NCBI RefSeq assembly: GCF_025567525.1
Contig: NZ_JAOQJY010000003.1
Coordinates: forward strand, 62,001-126,000
Length of the DNA stretch: 64,000 nucleotides
Origin: Gallintestinimicrobium propionicum
GTDB taxonomy: Bacteria > Bacillota > Clostridia > Lachnospirales > Lachnospiraceae
Direction: 5' to 3'
Shown: positions 1-8,007 of the stretch, one piece after another
Position numbering within the stretch: position 1 is the stretch's first letter
How the letters are laid out: each line of letters opens with the position of its first letter
Notes under the pieces: model-generated
The model's database searches: none
The model's input: the letters and a program-made list of their open reading frames with translations, nothing else
Told to the model about the DNA's origin: nothing
Made by a program: the position numbers and the translations under genes

Positions 1-16
1 ATACCGTAAACGGTAT
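1..16. other. Short palindrome at window edge
   Basis: ATACCGT and ACGGTAT are perfect 7-base arms around AA. It may be part of a terminator or operator belonging to sequence outside the window. Nothing more can be said from 16 bases. Confidence 0.3.
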
Positions 17-45
17 GACTTTCAAGCCGATCCAAATATGGTACT

Positions 46-206
46 ACAGTTCACTCGTAGCTTCCTGGGAGCAGATTTCGCGCTTGCGGGAAAATCTGCT
101 CCCAGGAAACTACGAAGGGAGCGCCATTTCATGAGCAAAAGGAGCTGCGAAGCAGCGGAAAGCATCGAAGATGCGTTTTTGCGAATGAAATGGCGCGGTG
201 AACTGT
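46..206 (+). repeat. Composite palindromic element, full copy A
   Basis: Non-coding element with outer arms ACAGTTCAC (46-54) and GTGAACTGT (198-206). Inside are a long hairpin with 22 of 23 pairs (56-78 with 92-114), a stem GCGCCATTTCAT (121-132) with ATGAAATGGCGC (185-196), and two GAA-loop hairpins, GCTGC/GCAGC (144-156) and GCATC/GATGC (162-174). The same architecture recurs at 41505-41661 and 53682-53880. It lies 7 bases beyond the stop codon of the acetyltransferase gene. The open frame that crosses it (38-301) is a by-product of the repeat. Confidence 0.85.
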
Positions 207-213
207 TAGAATA

Positions 214-852
214 TTACGCCTGGATTTCCCGCACCAGACAATATTGTTTCAGGGAAAAATGCTTTTCCACGACTCCGTACACCTTAAACCCGAACTGCTG
301 ATAAAACGCAACGTTACGCGGGTTGTGCGTTTCCAGCGAAATCATCAGATCGTTGCGTTCCGCGTATGCAACTGCCTCTTCCACCAGCGTCGCCGCGATT
401 CCGTGATGCTGCATTTCCGGATCAACCGCCAGATAAATGATATGTAGTCTCCGATCCTGATGTAGCTGATCCGTCCAGCTGGAATTCAGGTAATCCCTGC
501 CGAGCACGAAATTAAAAAATGTTTTCAGGCTGTGATCCTCCCGGATCAGATAGCCCTCCGTGCGCAGCGTCGCCTGCACCTCCGTAAAATAACGATGCAG
601 CAGATGGTACGGCTCCGTTTCATCCGAAACGACCAATATGCCGTTTAAATCCTTACTGTCTGCAAAAATTTCACACGTCTCATAAAATTCCGTCAGGTCG
701 CATTGAAACAGCTCCGGCATCAGTCGTTTCCGCACCTCTTCATCCGGAATCAGCTCCACATACAACGGGTCCGCCGCAAACGAACGGCACAACAGCTCCT
801 CAAGCTTCGACAAATCCTCTTCCTGTACTCGATACAGTTTTTCACTGTCCAT
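214..852 (-). CDS. GNAT family N-acetyltransferase
   Basis: A 212-residue protein whose C-terminal half carries the GNAT acetyl-CoA binding core: a beta strand HIIYLAV followed by a Q-x-x-G-x-A type loop (QHHGIAATL, about residues 148-156), then a strand with ETHNPRNVAFYQQFGF, the usual motif B ending. The N-terminal 130 residues are less conserved and should set the substrate, which cannot be told from sequence. Its start overlaps the end of the M28 peptidase gene by 11 bases, so the two are translationally coupled. Composite repeat A follows directly after the stop codon. Confidence 0.85.
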   Translation of the reverse strand: MDSEKLYRVQEEDLSKLEELLCRSFAADPLYVELIPDEEVRKRLMPELFQCDLTEFYETCEIFADSKDLNGILVVSDETEPYHLLHRYFTEVQATLRTEGYLIREDHSLKTFFNFVLGRDYLNSSWTDQLHQDRRLHIIYLAVDPEMQHHGIAATLVEEAVAYAERNDLMISLETHNPRNVAFYQQFGFKVYGVVEKHFSLKQYCLVREIQA

Positions 853-2962
853 AAAATTCCACTCCGGCTTCTCTCAAAAGCCGCTCCATCCTTTCCGTCT
901 GCACGCACAGCGTATCGATTTCTTTCCGGTACAAATCGCTCTGGCGCTCATATGCAGCCTCCAGCTGTGCAATTTCTTTCGTAAAATCACTGCAGTCCGT
1001 CTTTTCTTTTTCCAGAAGTCCGGTCACAACCGGGAAAAAGTTTTCAAACCCGATAATTCTTCCGGTTCCCCATTTCAGCCGATCTGAGCTCTGATCCAGC
1101 GCATACGATGTAAAATGTTGATAAACCTCTTCTTCAAACAAAAATGCGTACCGGTTGCTGTCGATCTCATACAGCTTGCGCAGTGCCGCTGAGAGCCTGC
1201 CCTCTTTCAGATTGCGCACCGCACCTTCCAGAAGCTGCAAACGATCCTGCAAAATTCCATGCGGGAACAACACGTTTCCATACCAGTCGATCCGCACATA
1301 GGCGTCCTGCTCCTGCTGGAAAACCTGTAAAAGCGCTCGTTCCAGCTTCCGGGTGTCTGCCGCAGGTACTCCTGCAGCAGTGTCCGTTCCCTGCACACAT
1401 GCGATTAAATCTCCATTCATCGCTCCGGCATCGCCAGTCTCCGCTACGCACAGTCCAGATGCATTTCCCACACCAGCGTGCCTCGCGTTCCGGTTCGTTT
1501 TCTCTACCTTTGCATACAGCTGTTGCGCCGTCGCCGTCGCCTGCTCCAACACCCGTAACAGCCGTTGTCCGTCCGCGCCGGTCTTTTCACACCATTCGCT
1601 GTCCAGCCGCTCCCTTGCTTTTCGGAATACTCTGGAAAAATCCAGCGGAACAACAACCGTACGGTCAATCGCCATCAGCAAAAGTCCAAACAGCTCATGG
1701 TGCATCCGATAAACATCCTCATCGTAAAAGCCATCGTTGTCGAACTGTGAATGATAGTTCGTTTCCATAAAGCTTCCGCCCGTAAAATCATTTACCATCG
1801 ACGGAATTCCGGCAATCGCAATGGAAAAATCGTCCGACCAGGTTTCAATCGGCGCGGTAATCCTCGTTTCCTCCGGATATGCGCCGGTCAGGCTCGGCAG
1901 CTCTTCCAGAAATTCTTCCAGAAAAGAAACGTATTCGAACGTGCTCCGAATCCTCGCCCGCGTCCCATGTGCCAGCGCAGGAAGCTCAAAATTCAGGTCG
2001 GCAATCACGCTTCCCCGCCACTCCGGATGCACCGTAAATACCTGTTCATACGCGCCCGTCGACCAGTCGAACTGCGAATCCGCCACGCCCCATTCCTCGG
2101 ACGCCATGCAGCAGAACATCAGCGTATTTTCGGGCTGATATCCAATTTCCAGCAGCGTTTTTCCCATCGAAAGCATCATCGAAATCGCGGTGTTATCATC
2201 CTGAAAACCGTCAAAATAGGAATCGTAATGTGCGGAAAGCATAATTCTGCGCTCCGGGTGCGTTTTTCCGGGAATCTCCCCGACGATGTTATAGGTCGTC
2301 TGCGCCGGGATCACCTTTGTCGAAGCGTCAAACAGCACCTTTACCTCACTGCGGCCCTGCAGCATTTTTTTCAATTGATCTGCATCGTGCCGGGCAATCG
2401 AAAATGCCGGTGCATTCGACGGTCCCGCGATATCCTGTGCGTTCAGTGCGCGTTCGTCTACCTCTCCGTAGCCGCCCGTCTGTGCGGCAATGACAGCTGC
2501 CGCGCCTTTTAAATGCGCCTGATAAACCGGATAATTGATCCACCACTCATCCCGCTGGTTGATATCCACTAATACGAGCTTTCCGGTCACATCCATTCCT
2601 TCATAATCCTGCAGAGTTCCTCTGCCTGCATACACAACCGAATAGCACTCCGGTCCGTCCGTCACAAAATTCGTCTGATACGCGCCAAGCTGTATCGTTT
2701 CCTCTTCGCCTTTTTCGTTTAAAAAAGTCATTTTCGCGCGTTCAAATTCCCACGCATCTACTGTAATCGCATCCTTATGGATAATCGGAAAACCGATTGT
2801 GTGCATCTCCTGCTCCAGCATTTCCCCGGTTGCAAGCTCTGCCTTCGACCCCGCCGTCCGATAGCCGAGTTCTTCGTTGGTGCGGTGTTTTTCCATCCGT
2901 TTCGCCAGATGATAGGAATAGGAAATATCCAACTGCTGTCTGTATTTCTCCTGCATGTCCAT
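842..2962 (-). CDS. M28 family zinc aminopeptidase with PA domain
   Basis: A 706-residue metallopeptidase. A protease-associated (PA) domain around residues 100-200 is followed by the M28 catalytic fold. Two-zinc ligands can be read: His in SAHYDSYFDG, Asp in QDDNTA, the Glu-Glu pair in ASEEWG, Asp in WSDDFS and His in NYHSQFDN. No signal peptide is evident, so it is probably cytoplasmic and trims peptides. The region around residues 470-560 carries an Ala/Gly-rich variable insert (NARHAGVGNASG and following) that looks like a linker. The C-terminus is helical. The start follows AGGAG with 9-base spacing and a promoter lies at 3055-3082. Confidence 0.88.
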   Translation of the reverse strand: MDMQEKYRQQLDISYSYHLAKRMEKHRTNEELGYRTAGSKAELATGEMLEQEMHTIGFPIIHKDAITVDAWEFERAKMTFLNEKGEEETIQLGAYQTNFVTDGPECYSVVYAGRGTLQDYEGMDVTGKLVLVDINQRDEWWINYPVYQAHLKGAAAVIAAQTGGYGEVDERALNAQDIAGPSNAPAFSIARHDADQLKKMLQGRSEVKVLFDASTKVIPAQTTYNIVGEIPGKTHPERRIMLSAHYDSYFDGFQDDNTAISMMLSMGKTLLEIGYQPENTLMFCCMASEEWGVADSQFDWSTGAYEQVFTVHPEWRGSVIADLNFELPALAHGTRARIRSTFEYVSFLEEFLEELPSLTGAYPEETRITAPIETWSDDFSIAIAGIPSMVNDFTGGSFMETNYHSQFDNDGFYDEDVYRMHHELFGLLLMAIDRTVVVPLDFSRVFRKARERLDSEWCEKTGADGQRLLRVLEQATATAQQLYAKVEKTNRNARHAGVGNASGLCVAETGDAGAMNGDLIACVQGTDTAAGVPAADTRKLERALLQVFQQEQDAYVRIDWYGNVLFPHGILQDRLQLLEGAVRNLKEGRLSAALRKLYEIDSNRYAFLFEEEVYQHFTSYALDQSSDRLKWGTGRIIGFENFFPVVTGLLEKEKTDCSDFTKEIAQLEAAYERQSDLYRKEIDTLCVQTERMERLLREAGVEFYGQ

Positions 2963-3054
2963 CGTATGCCACTCCTGTCTGTCATCGCTTTTATGCCTGA
3001 TCCGGTATCATAGGAGACAAAAGACCTTTTTGATCCCGACATCATTTCAGTCCC

Positions 3055-3082
3055 AGTATATCATTCCTGTAGCAAAAGACAA
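3055..3082 (-). promoter_or_regulatory. Sigma-A-like promoter of the M28 peptidase operon
   Basis: On the minus strand TTGTCT (3082-3077), a 16-base spacer and TATACT (3060-3055) lie about 95 bases ahead of the peptidase start. Confidence 0.55.
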
Positions 3083-3110
3083 GAAGGTTTCCGCTGCATA
3101 GAGGGCAAAG

Positions 3111-3167
3111 ATTGAAAAATAAAATTTTTCAATCGCGAGATTTGTGTCTGCGCTCACTTGACACAAA
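3111..3167. other. Two small hairpins in the 310-base spacer
   Basis: The interval between the M28 gene and the ABC gene (2963-3272) holds no convincing gene. It contains ATTGAAAAA/TTTTTCAAT (3111-3133, loop TAAAA) and TTTGTGTC/GACACAAA (3141-3167). The first is AT-rich and may end or attenuate transcription on either strand. Confidence 0.45.
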
Positions 3168-3206
3168 CTCGACATGCGCAAAAAACGTGCGCAGAAAGGA
3201 GGAGAA

Positions 3207-3250
3207 ATATGCCGCGCAGAGGCGACCGGTTGTGGCTTTGCGCGGCATAT
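3207..3250 (-). terminator. Probable terminator of the marR-ABC operon
   Basis: Perfect 12-base arms ATATGCCGCGCA (3207-3218) and TGCGCGGCATAT (3239-3250), starting 23 bases after the stop codon of the last ABC gene. In the minus direction the stem is followed by a pyrimidine-rich TTTCTCCTCC stretch instead of a pure T run, so termination efficiency is uncertain. Confidence 0.55.
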
Positions 3251-3272
3251 TGTATTTTGCGACGATGTCTGG

Positions 3273-5039
3273 TTACCCGATTACAAGCTCCCTGCCGCCC
3301 ATTTTTTCATACAAACGGTGGGAAATGGAAACCACCGTCCGGTTTTCTCCGGCGCGCCTGAGCGCATACAAAACCTCCTGCTCTGTGCCTACATCGAGGT
3401 TCGCCGTGATTTCATCCAGCAGCAGAATCGACGGCTTCGCTGCAACCGCCCGGGCAATGGACAAAAGCTGCCACTGTCCCTGTGAAAACAGTGCATCCGT
3501 GCAGGGCGTATCATACCCCTGCTCCATTCCGGCAATCACTTCATGCAGTCCTGCCAGCTTCGCCGCTTCGACCGCATCCTCTCTGGAAATCATCGGATCA
3601 GAAAGCGTAATCTGCTCCAGAACGGTTCCGGGAACCCGCTTAAAGCTCTGCTCCACGCAGCCAAACAGACGCCGTCTGATACTGTCCGGAAGCAGATAAG
3701 CGTCCTGTCCATATATTTTTACACAGCCCTTTTGCGGACGATACAGCCCCAAAAGCAATTTAAAAATTGTGCTCTTTCCTGCGCCGGTGCGCCCGGTCAT
3801 CGTTACCTGCTCGCCGGTTTTTATCTCGAAGCTCAAATGCTTCAGAACCATCTTTTCCTCTTCATAGCCGAAGCTGACATCTTCCAGGGAAATGCATGCG
3901 ACCGCAGGCGATTTTGCCGGCTCAGCGGCCGCAGCGCGATCCGAACCAGCGGCCGCAGCATAATCCGAACCAGAGACCGAGCCGGCTCTGCCAAGTTCTA
4001 CCATCACTTTTTCTCCCGCCTCCCCGGAGGTTTCCAGCCGCGTCGGCAGCTCCAGAAATTCTCCGACACGCTTCGCGCCTGCCAGCGCCTCCTGGATCGT
4101 CTGGATTTCCATGCCAATGCTTTCGATTGGGGAAAAGATTCTTGAAATATAGGAAATTACCGCAACCGCCGTACCGACTGACATGCCGAAAAACATTCTG
4201 ACCTCCGGGCCGGACGAAGCCGACAGCAGCATGACAACGCCCGTCACCAGCGCATCTGTAATCAAAATAACCGGAGAATACAGTGCATCGTAAAAATTTG
4301 TACGCTCCATCGCAGCATATCCCTCCTGCAGCGTACGGTCATAACGTTTGCGCATAAAGCCTTCTTTTCCAAAAACATGGATCATCCGAATGCAATGAAT
4401 CGTCTCCGGCACAAGACCCGACGTCCGCGCAGCAGCCTTTCTGCTGTCCATCTGCGCAGCCAGCATTTTTTTCTGAACATGTCTTGTAAACAGTGCGATC
4501 AGCGGCAGAATCGCCAGCAGAGTAATCGCAAGTCCGCGGTTTTTCTGCCAGAGCACTGCGTAAATACCGATCATCGTGCAGGCGTCTGCAAACATGCTGA
4601 TGATACCGGAGGTAAACAGCGTTTCCAGCGTATCAACATCCCCGACGAACCGGGATGCGATCGTTCCTGCGTCCATTTTACTCAACGTATCTGCGGACAG
4701 CTGCGACAGCTTTTCGCACATCTGACTGCGCAGACCGTGAGTCAGCTTCTGTCCGAATACGATCAAAAGGCTTTCCCGCGTAGATTCCAGCAATCCCGCC
4801 AGTGCTGTCACGCCGAAATAGGAAAATGCCTGTACAATCGGCATCGGGTTTCCCGCAGTCAGCCCGTCCACGATTTTTTCCAGAATCAGCGGCGGCACAA
4901 GTGCAGTGACGACTGCGCCGACTACGGTGATGACCAATGCAATCGGAAGCAGAAGATTCTGTGTGCAGATCGATCCCACCGCAGTGAGAATTTCATGATG
5001 CGCCTTTGACGGCATCGTTTTTTTCAAACGCTCACGCAT
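3273..5039 (-). CDS. ABC exporter half-transporter, subunit 2
   Basis: A 588-residue type IV ABC exporter half: six transmembrane helices (about residues 15-310) then an ATPase domain. Walker A is GRTGAGKST and Walker B is SILLLDE with the catalytic glutamate present. The signature motif is degenerate (FSQGQWQ instead of LSGGQ). The partner gene just upstream shows a complementary pattern, so the two form an asymmetric heterodimer. Between the membrane and ATPase domains is an Ala/Ser-rich linker encoded by 24-base tandem repeats (3923-3970). The start at 5039 was preferred over an in-frame upstream ATG because GGAAGGAGGGAG lies 6 bases before it. It overlaps the upstream gene by 8 bases. Substrate unknown. 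Confidence 0.9.
   Translation of the reverse strand: MRERLKKTMPSKAHHEILTAVGSICTQNLLLPIALVITVVGAVVTALVPPLILEKIVDGLTAGNPMPIVQAFSYFGVTALAGLLESTRESLLIVFGQKLTHGLRSQMCEKLSQLSADTLSKMDAGTIASRFVGDVDTLETLFTSGIISMFADACTMIGIYAVLWQKNRGLAITLLAILPLIALFTRHVQKKMLAAQMDSRKAAARTSGLVPETIHCIRMIHVFGKEGFMRKRYDRTLQEGYAAMERTNFYDALYSPVILITDALVTGVVMLLSASSGPEVRMFFGMSVGTAVAVISYISRIFSPIESIGMEIQTIQEALAGAKRVGEFLELPTRLETSGEAGEKVMVELGRAGSVSGSDYAAAAGSDRAAAAEPAKSPAVACISLEDVSFGYEEEKMVLKHLSFEIKTGEQVTMTGRTGAGKSTIFKLLLGLYRPQKGCVKIYGQDAYLLPDSIRRRLFGCVEQSFKRVPGTVLEQITLSDPMISREDAVEAAKLAGLHEVIAGMEQGYDTPCTDALFSQGQWQLLSIARAVAAKPSILLLDEITANLDVGTEQEVLYALRRAGENRTVVSISHRLYEKMGGRELVIG
3923..3970. repeat. Two 24-base tandem repeats in the ABC linker
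   Basis: CAGCGGCCGCAG starts both units (3923-3946 and 3947-3970), which differ at a few bases and end in ATCCGAAC. They encode the 8-residue repeats GSDYAAAA and GSDRAAAA in the linker of the ABC protein. Confidence 0.8.
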
Positions 5040-6810
5040 GGTCTGCTCCCTCCTTCCATACCTTGCACAAATTTGCATATTCCGGAACTATCTGCAGCAT
5101 TTTTTCGTGCGTTCCTGTCTGCGTCTGTCCGTTTTCCATCCAGATGACCTGATCCATCTGATCAAACAAATACAGGCGGTGCGAAATCAGCAGGATAATC
5201 CGATCCTTTGACATCGCTTTTAATTCCCGGAAAATCTCCTCCTCCGTATTCCGATCCAGCGCCGCAAACGGGTCATCCAAAACGATCAGCGGCTTTGCAT
5301 GGGACAGCGTCCGTGCAAGCGCCGTTCTCGCCTGCTGCCCGCCGGAAAGCCGCACGCCGCGGCTGCCGACCAGTGTATCGACGCCGTTTTCCATTTCGGA
5401 CACTTCCCGGTCCAGGCAAACGCGCGAAAGCTCCCTGCCGACGTCGATCTGCTCCTCTCCGAGCGCGACATTGTTTCGGACACTGTCCGCCAAAAGCTCC
5501 GGATCGTGTCCCTGCCATCCGACCATGCTCCTGCGTTCTTTGTCTGAATATTCAGATAATTCTTTCCTGTTTAACAAAACATGTCCGGTATAAGGCACTT
5601 CTCCCAGAAAAATTTTACCAAGAGTCGATTTGCCGCACGCAACAGGACCCGTGATCCCGATGATCTGTCCAGGCTTTGCACTTATCGTCAATCCGTCAAA
5701 AATCTGCTTTCCACCCGGATATGCGCCGCCCGCCTGATCCAGCTTCAGGCTGACCGCCCCGGCTGTCTTTTCTTCTGTTTCTTCCGGAGGCTCTATCAGC
5801 AGCGGACGGATTCTTTTCCACGAAACGTTCGCTTTCTGTACGGAGTTAAACAGCTTCGCCGCCTTCGAGGACTTGACCGCAAGCTTTCCATAGCAGGATA
5901 AAAATGTCGTAAACGCTGCGATGTTCCAAACCGTCCATCCGCTGTTTAACACATTTTTCGAACCGAAATACAAAATCAGCACGGTGCTTCCCATGGAAAT
6001 CACCTGATACAGCGGAGGCATCGCTACGACCTGCATCCCTGCACGGACTGCTGTTTTTTCGTAATCCTCCAGCTGTTTTTCATACATGCCGCTGCGCTGT
6101 TTTTCACAGCCGTAAATCCGATAAGTCACCGCGTTGCCCGCGCGGTCCAGCGTCGCTGTATTCAAGCGTCCGGCGCTCTCCTTATATGCGGCATTGCTGC
6201 GCTCTACCACGGTTTTCATCTTTTCCGCCATCAAATAGGAAAACGGCGGGAACAACAGACACAGCAGCGCAAGCCGCCAGTCGTACCACAACAGCATCGC
6301 AGCATAGGCAAGCAGCGCAATACCGGTATCAAAAATCTCCGTCGTGAACTTCCGGATTCCCTCTACGCACGCATCCACGTCAGACACCGCTTTTGTCAGA
6401 AGGCTTCCGGCCCCCTCTTTTTCCAGCTCACCTACACTTTTATGTACCAGATTCCCGTAAAGCACCTGCTTCATGCTCCGGTTGATATTGTTCGCAAACC
6501 GGCGCACATAAAACCGCTTGATGTAGCGCGCGCCCTGCACGAATCCGATCACTGCCACATACGCGCACACCAAAAGCAGCATATCGGTAAAAAATTTTTT
6601 CCCTGCAAATACATCCAGCAGGCACTGTGCAAGCCGTCCTTCAAACCACGGTCCTGCGAGCAGTCCGATATTATAAATCAGGCCGGAAACCGTCACCGCA
6701 AGCAGCGGCTTCCACTCCGTCACAAAGTAGCTTCCGATCTGATCCGGTTTTTTCCAGGCAGTCCGGATTCCCGATTCTTTCCTGTCGCACATCGTCGTCC
6801 CTTCAGCCAT
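5032..6810 (-). CDS. ABC exporter half-transporter, subunit 1
   Basis: A 592-residue ABC exporter half with an N-terminal six-helix membrane domain (about residues 30-320) and an ATPase domain. Walker A is GPVACGKST, the signature is a canonical LSGGQQAR, and Walker B reads IVLDDPFAALD, with aspartate where the catalytic glutamate is expected. Together with the degenerate signature of the neighbour this gives one active and one degenerate ATP site, as in heterodimeric multidrug exporters of the BmrCD/TM287-288 type. The start overlaps the end of marR by 8 bases and has AGAGGAG ahead of it, so the three genes form one operon. Likely role: export of a drug, peptide or lipid. Confidence 0.9.
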   Translation of the reverse strand: MAEGTTMCDRKESGIRTAWKKPDQIGSYFVTEWKPLLAVTVSGLIYNIGLLAGPWFEGRLAQCLLDVFAGKKFFTDMLLLVCAYVAVIGFVQGARYIKRFYVRRFANNINRSMKQVLYGNLVHKSVGELEKEGAGSLLTKAVSDVDACVEGIRKFTTEIFDTGIALLAYAAMLLWYDWRLALLCLLFPPFSYLMAEKMKTVVERSNAAYKESAGRLNTATLDRAGNAVTYRIYGCEKQRSGMYEKQLEDYEKTAVRAGMQVVAMPPLYQVISMGSTVLILYFGSKNVLNSGWTVWNIAAFTTFLSCYGKLAVKSSKAAKLFNSVQKANVSWKRIRPLLIEPPEETEEKTAGAVSLKLDQAGGAYPGGKQIFDGLTISAKPGQIIGITGPVACGKSTLGKIFLGEVPYTGHVLLNRKELSEYSDKERRSMVGWQGHDPELLADSVRNNVALGEEQIDVGRELSRVCLDREVSEMENGVDTLVGSRGVRLSGGQQARTALARTLSHAKPLIVLDDPFAALDRNTEEEIFRELKAMSKDRIILLISHRLYLFDQMDQVIWMENGQTQTGTHEKMLQIVPEYANLCKVWKEGADHA

Positions 6811-7276
6811 CCTTTTCTCCTCTGTCCATCCGTTCCTTTACCTGTAAAAATCCAGACCGGCTTTCTTTTTTCGATCTCAGATACAGTCGATCCAGCATTT
6901 CGCAAAAGTGCTCGGTTTCTGATTCGTCCAGTTCCTCCATCAGCCACTCATAAAACGTCGATTCAATGCTGACCTTGGAGTTTTTCAGCCCTTCCGCCTT
7001 TTTTGTCGCATACAAAAGCTGACTTCTTTTGTCCTCCGGATTGTCCCGGCGAATCAGGTAACCCTTCGCTTCCAGGCTTGCCGCCCGGCGCGCCGCAGCT
7101 CCCTTGTCGATCTTTAATTCTTCCCGCAGCTGCGCCTGTGTGATGCCGGGATGGTGCCGCACCAGATGGATAAAATCGAACTCCGCCGTCCCGATTCCTT
7201 CCTCCTTCATCGTCTGTACCGTCAGCTTATTTAACTCCCGCGCAATTTTCGTCATTTTCCGTTCGGTTTTATCCAT
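6803..7276 (-). CDS. MarR family transcriptional regulator
   Basis: A 157-residue winged-helix regulator. The helix-turn-helix (HHPGITQAQLREELKIDKGAAARRAASLEAKG, about residues 42-73) and the wing (YLIRRDNPEDKRSQ) match the MarR family. It heads the operon of the two ABC genes and probably represses them and itself until a ligand binds. The start at 7276 is chosen because CAGGAGG stands 9 bases ahead; an in-frame ATG 84 bases upstream lacks a binding site and overlaps the operator. A consensus promoter and a perfect palindrome lie just upstream (7338-7387). Confidence 0.88.
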   Translation of the reverse strand: MDKTERKMTKIARELNKLTVQTMKEEGIGTAEFDFIHLVRHHPGITQAQLREELKIDKGAAARRAASLEAKGYLIRRDNPEDKRSQLLYATKKAEGLKNSKVSIESTFYEWLMEELDESETEHFCEMLDRLYLRSKKESRSGFLQVKERMDRGEKDG

Positions 7277-7301
7277 CGCAAGCGTCCTCCTGAATTTAAG
7301 T

Positions 7302-7387
7302 TGCAGGGACTTTCCTGCACGATAGTTTTTCAAAATGGATGTACCTACATCTTTTTTCATCCTAGTTTATCTGCAGAGAACTGTCAA
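7302..7387 (-). promoter_or_regulatory. marR promoter with likely MarR operator
   Basis: On the minus strand TTGACA (7387-7382), 17 bases, TAGGAT (7364-7359). Immediately downstream is GATGTA-CC-TACATC (7338-7351 on the plus strand), a palindrome placed where a repressor would cover the transcription start. A second inverted repeat TGCAGG/CCTGCA (7302-7319) lies in the leader. The layout fits autoregulation by the MarR protein. Confidence 0.7.
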
Positions 7388-7401
7388 CCGTTTTCCTGCG
7401 C

Positions 7402-7430
7402 TTGAATTATCCGTAAAACCGCGCTATGAT
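7402..7430 (+). promoter_or_regulatory. Promoter of the HD-domain gene
   Basis: TTGAAT (7402-7407), 17 bases, TATGAT (7425-7430), followed 43 bases later by the start codon. Its -35 lies 15 bases from the divergent marR -35, so the two promoters may influence each other. Confidence 0.6.
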
Positions 7431-7473
7431 GTTTTTAACTGACTTATGTATCACACAAAGGAGGGAAATTTGT

Positions 7474-7962
7474 ATGACTTTAGAACCGCTTATTTTAAAA
7501 ATGATTTCCTACGATCACGGCTGCCCGGGGCGCATTCAGCATTTTCTGAAGGTGCACAGCTTTGCAAAGACGATCGCTGTTTCCGAGCATCTCGATGAAA
7601 AAACACTGTTCATTACGGAAGCTGCCGCCATCGTGCACGATATCGGCATCCGGCTGTGTCTGGAAAAATACGGAGACGGAAACGGAAAATTGCAGGAAAA
7701 AGAAGGTCCTGCCCTGGCAGAGCAGATGCTCTCCGAGCTGGGATTTGAAAAAGATGTGATAGAGCGCGTCAGCTTTTTAGTCGGTCATCATCATACTTAT
7801 ACCGGCATCGACGGTCTCGATTATCAGATTCTGGTGGAGGCGGATTTTCTGGTCAACCTCTTTGAAGGAAACACGGACACAGCCCATATCCGGGCGACCT
7901 ATGACAACATTTTCCGCACAGAGACCGGGAAAAAAATCTGCCGCGAAATGTTTGGCTTATAA
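7474..7962 (+). CDS. HD domain phosphohydrolase-like protein
   Basis: A 162-residue protein with an HD metal-binding fold: His in the helix HFLKVHSFAK, the HD pair in AAIVHDIGI (about residue 51), and GHHHTY (about residue 105) as distal ligands. Members of this family hydrolyse nucleotides or phosphomonoesters; the substrate cannot be assigned. The start at 7474 is set by AAGGAGGG nine bases upstream; longer in-frame starts lack this. Transcribed divergently from marR and convergent with glgX. Confidence 0.82.
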   Translation: MTLEPLILKMISYDHGCPGRIQHFLKVHSFAKTIAVSEHLDEKTLFITEAAAIVHDIGIRLCLEKYGDGNGKLQEKEGPALAEQMLSELGFEKDVIERVSFLVGHHHTYTGIDGLDYQILVEADFLVNLFEGNTDTAHIRATYDNIFRTETGKKICREMFGL

Positions 7963-8007
7963 TGTGGAGACATCATCAGCTCTTCTTTCCATTTCGCGGC
8001 ATTTTGT
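7939..8007 (+). terminator. Possible terminator of the HD gene
   Basis: TGCCGCGAAATG (7939-7950, inside the last codons of the gene) pairs perfectly with CATTTCGCGGCA (7990-8001) and is followed by TTTTGTT. The loop is long (39 bases), which weakens the call. It lies between convergent genes. Confidence 0.4.

Noticed and set aside
46..206. Classic insertion sequence remnant
   Set aside because: The elements are too short, carry no transposase fragment, and are palindromic at several levels; a MITE-like or structured RNA reading fits better.
38..301. 87-residue plus-strand open frame at the window start
   Set aside because: It lies across composite element A and the end of the acetyltransferase gene; similar sequence in other copies does not keep the frame open.
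1751..2512. Long antisense frames opposite the M28 gene (253 codons) and many others opposite GC-rich genes
   Set aside because: They are shadows created by high third-position GC; the opposite strand holds recognised domains.
3209..3361. Plus-strand ORF MPRRGDRLW... with a fine AAAGGAGG site
   Set aside because: It sits on a terminator-like stem and runs antisense into the ABC gene; the codon pattern is not protein-like.
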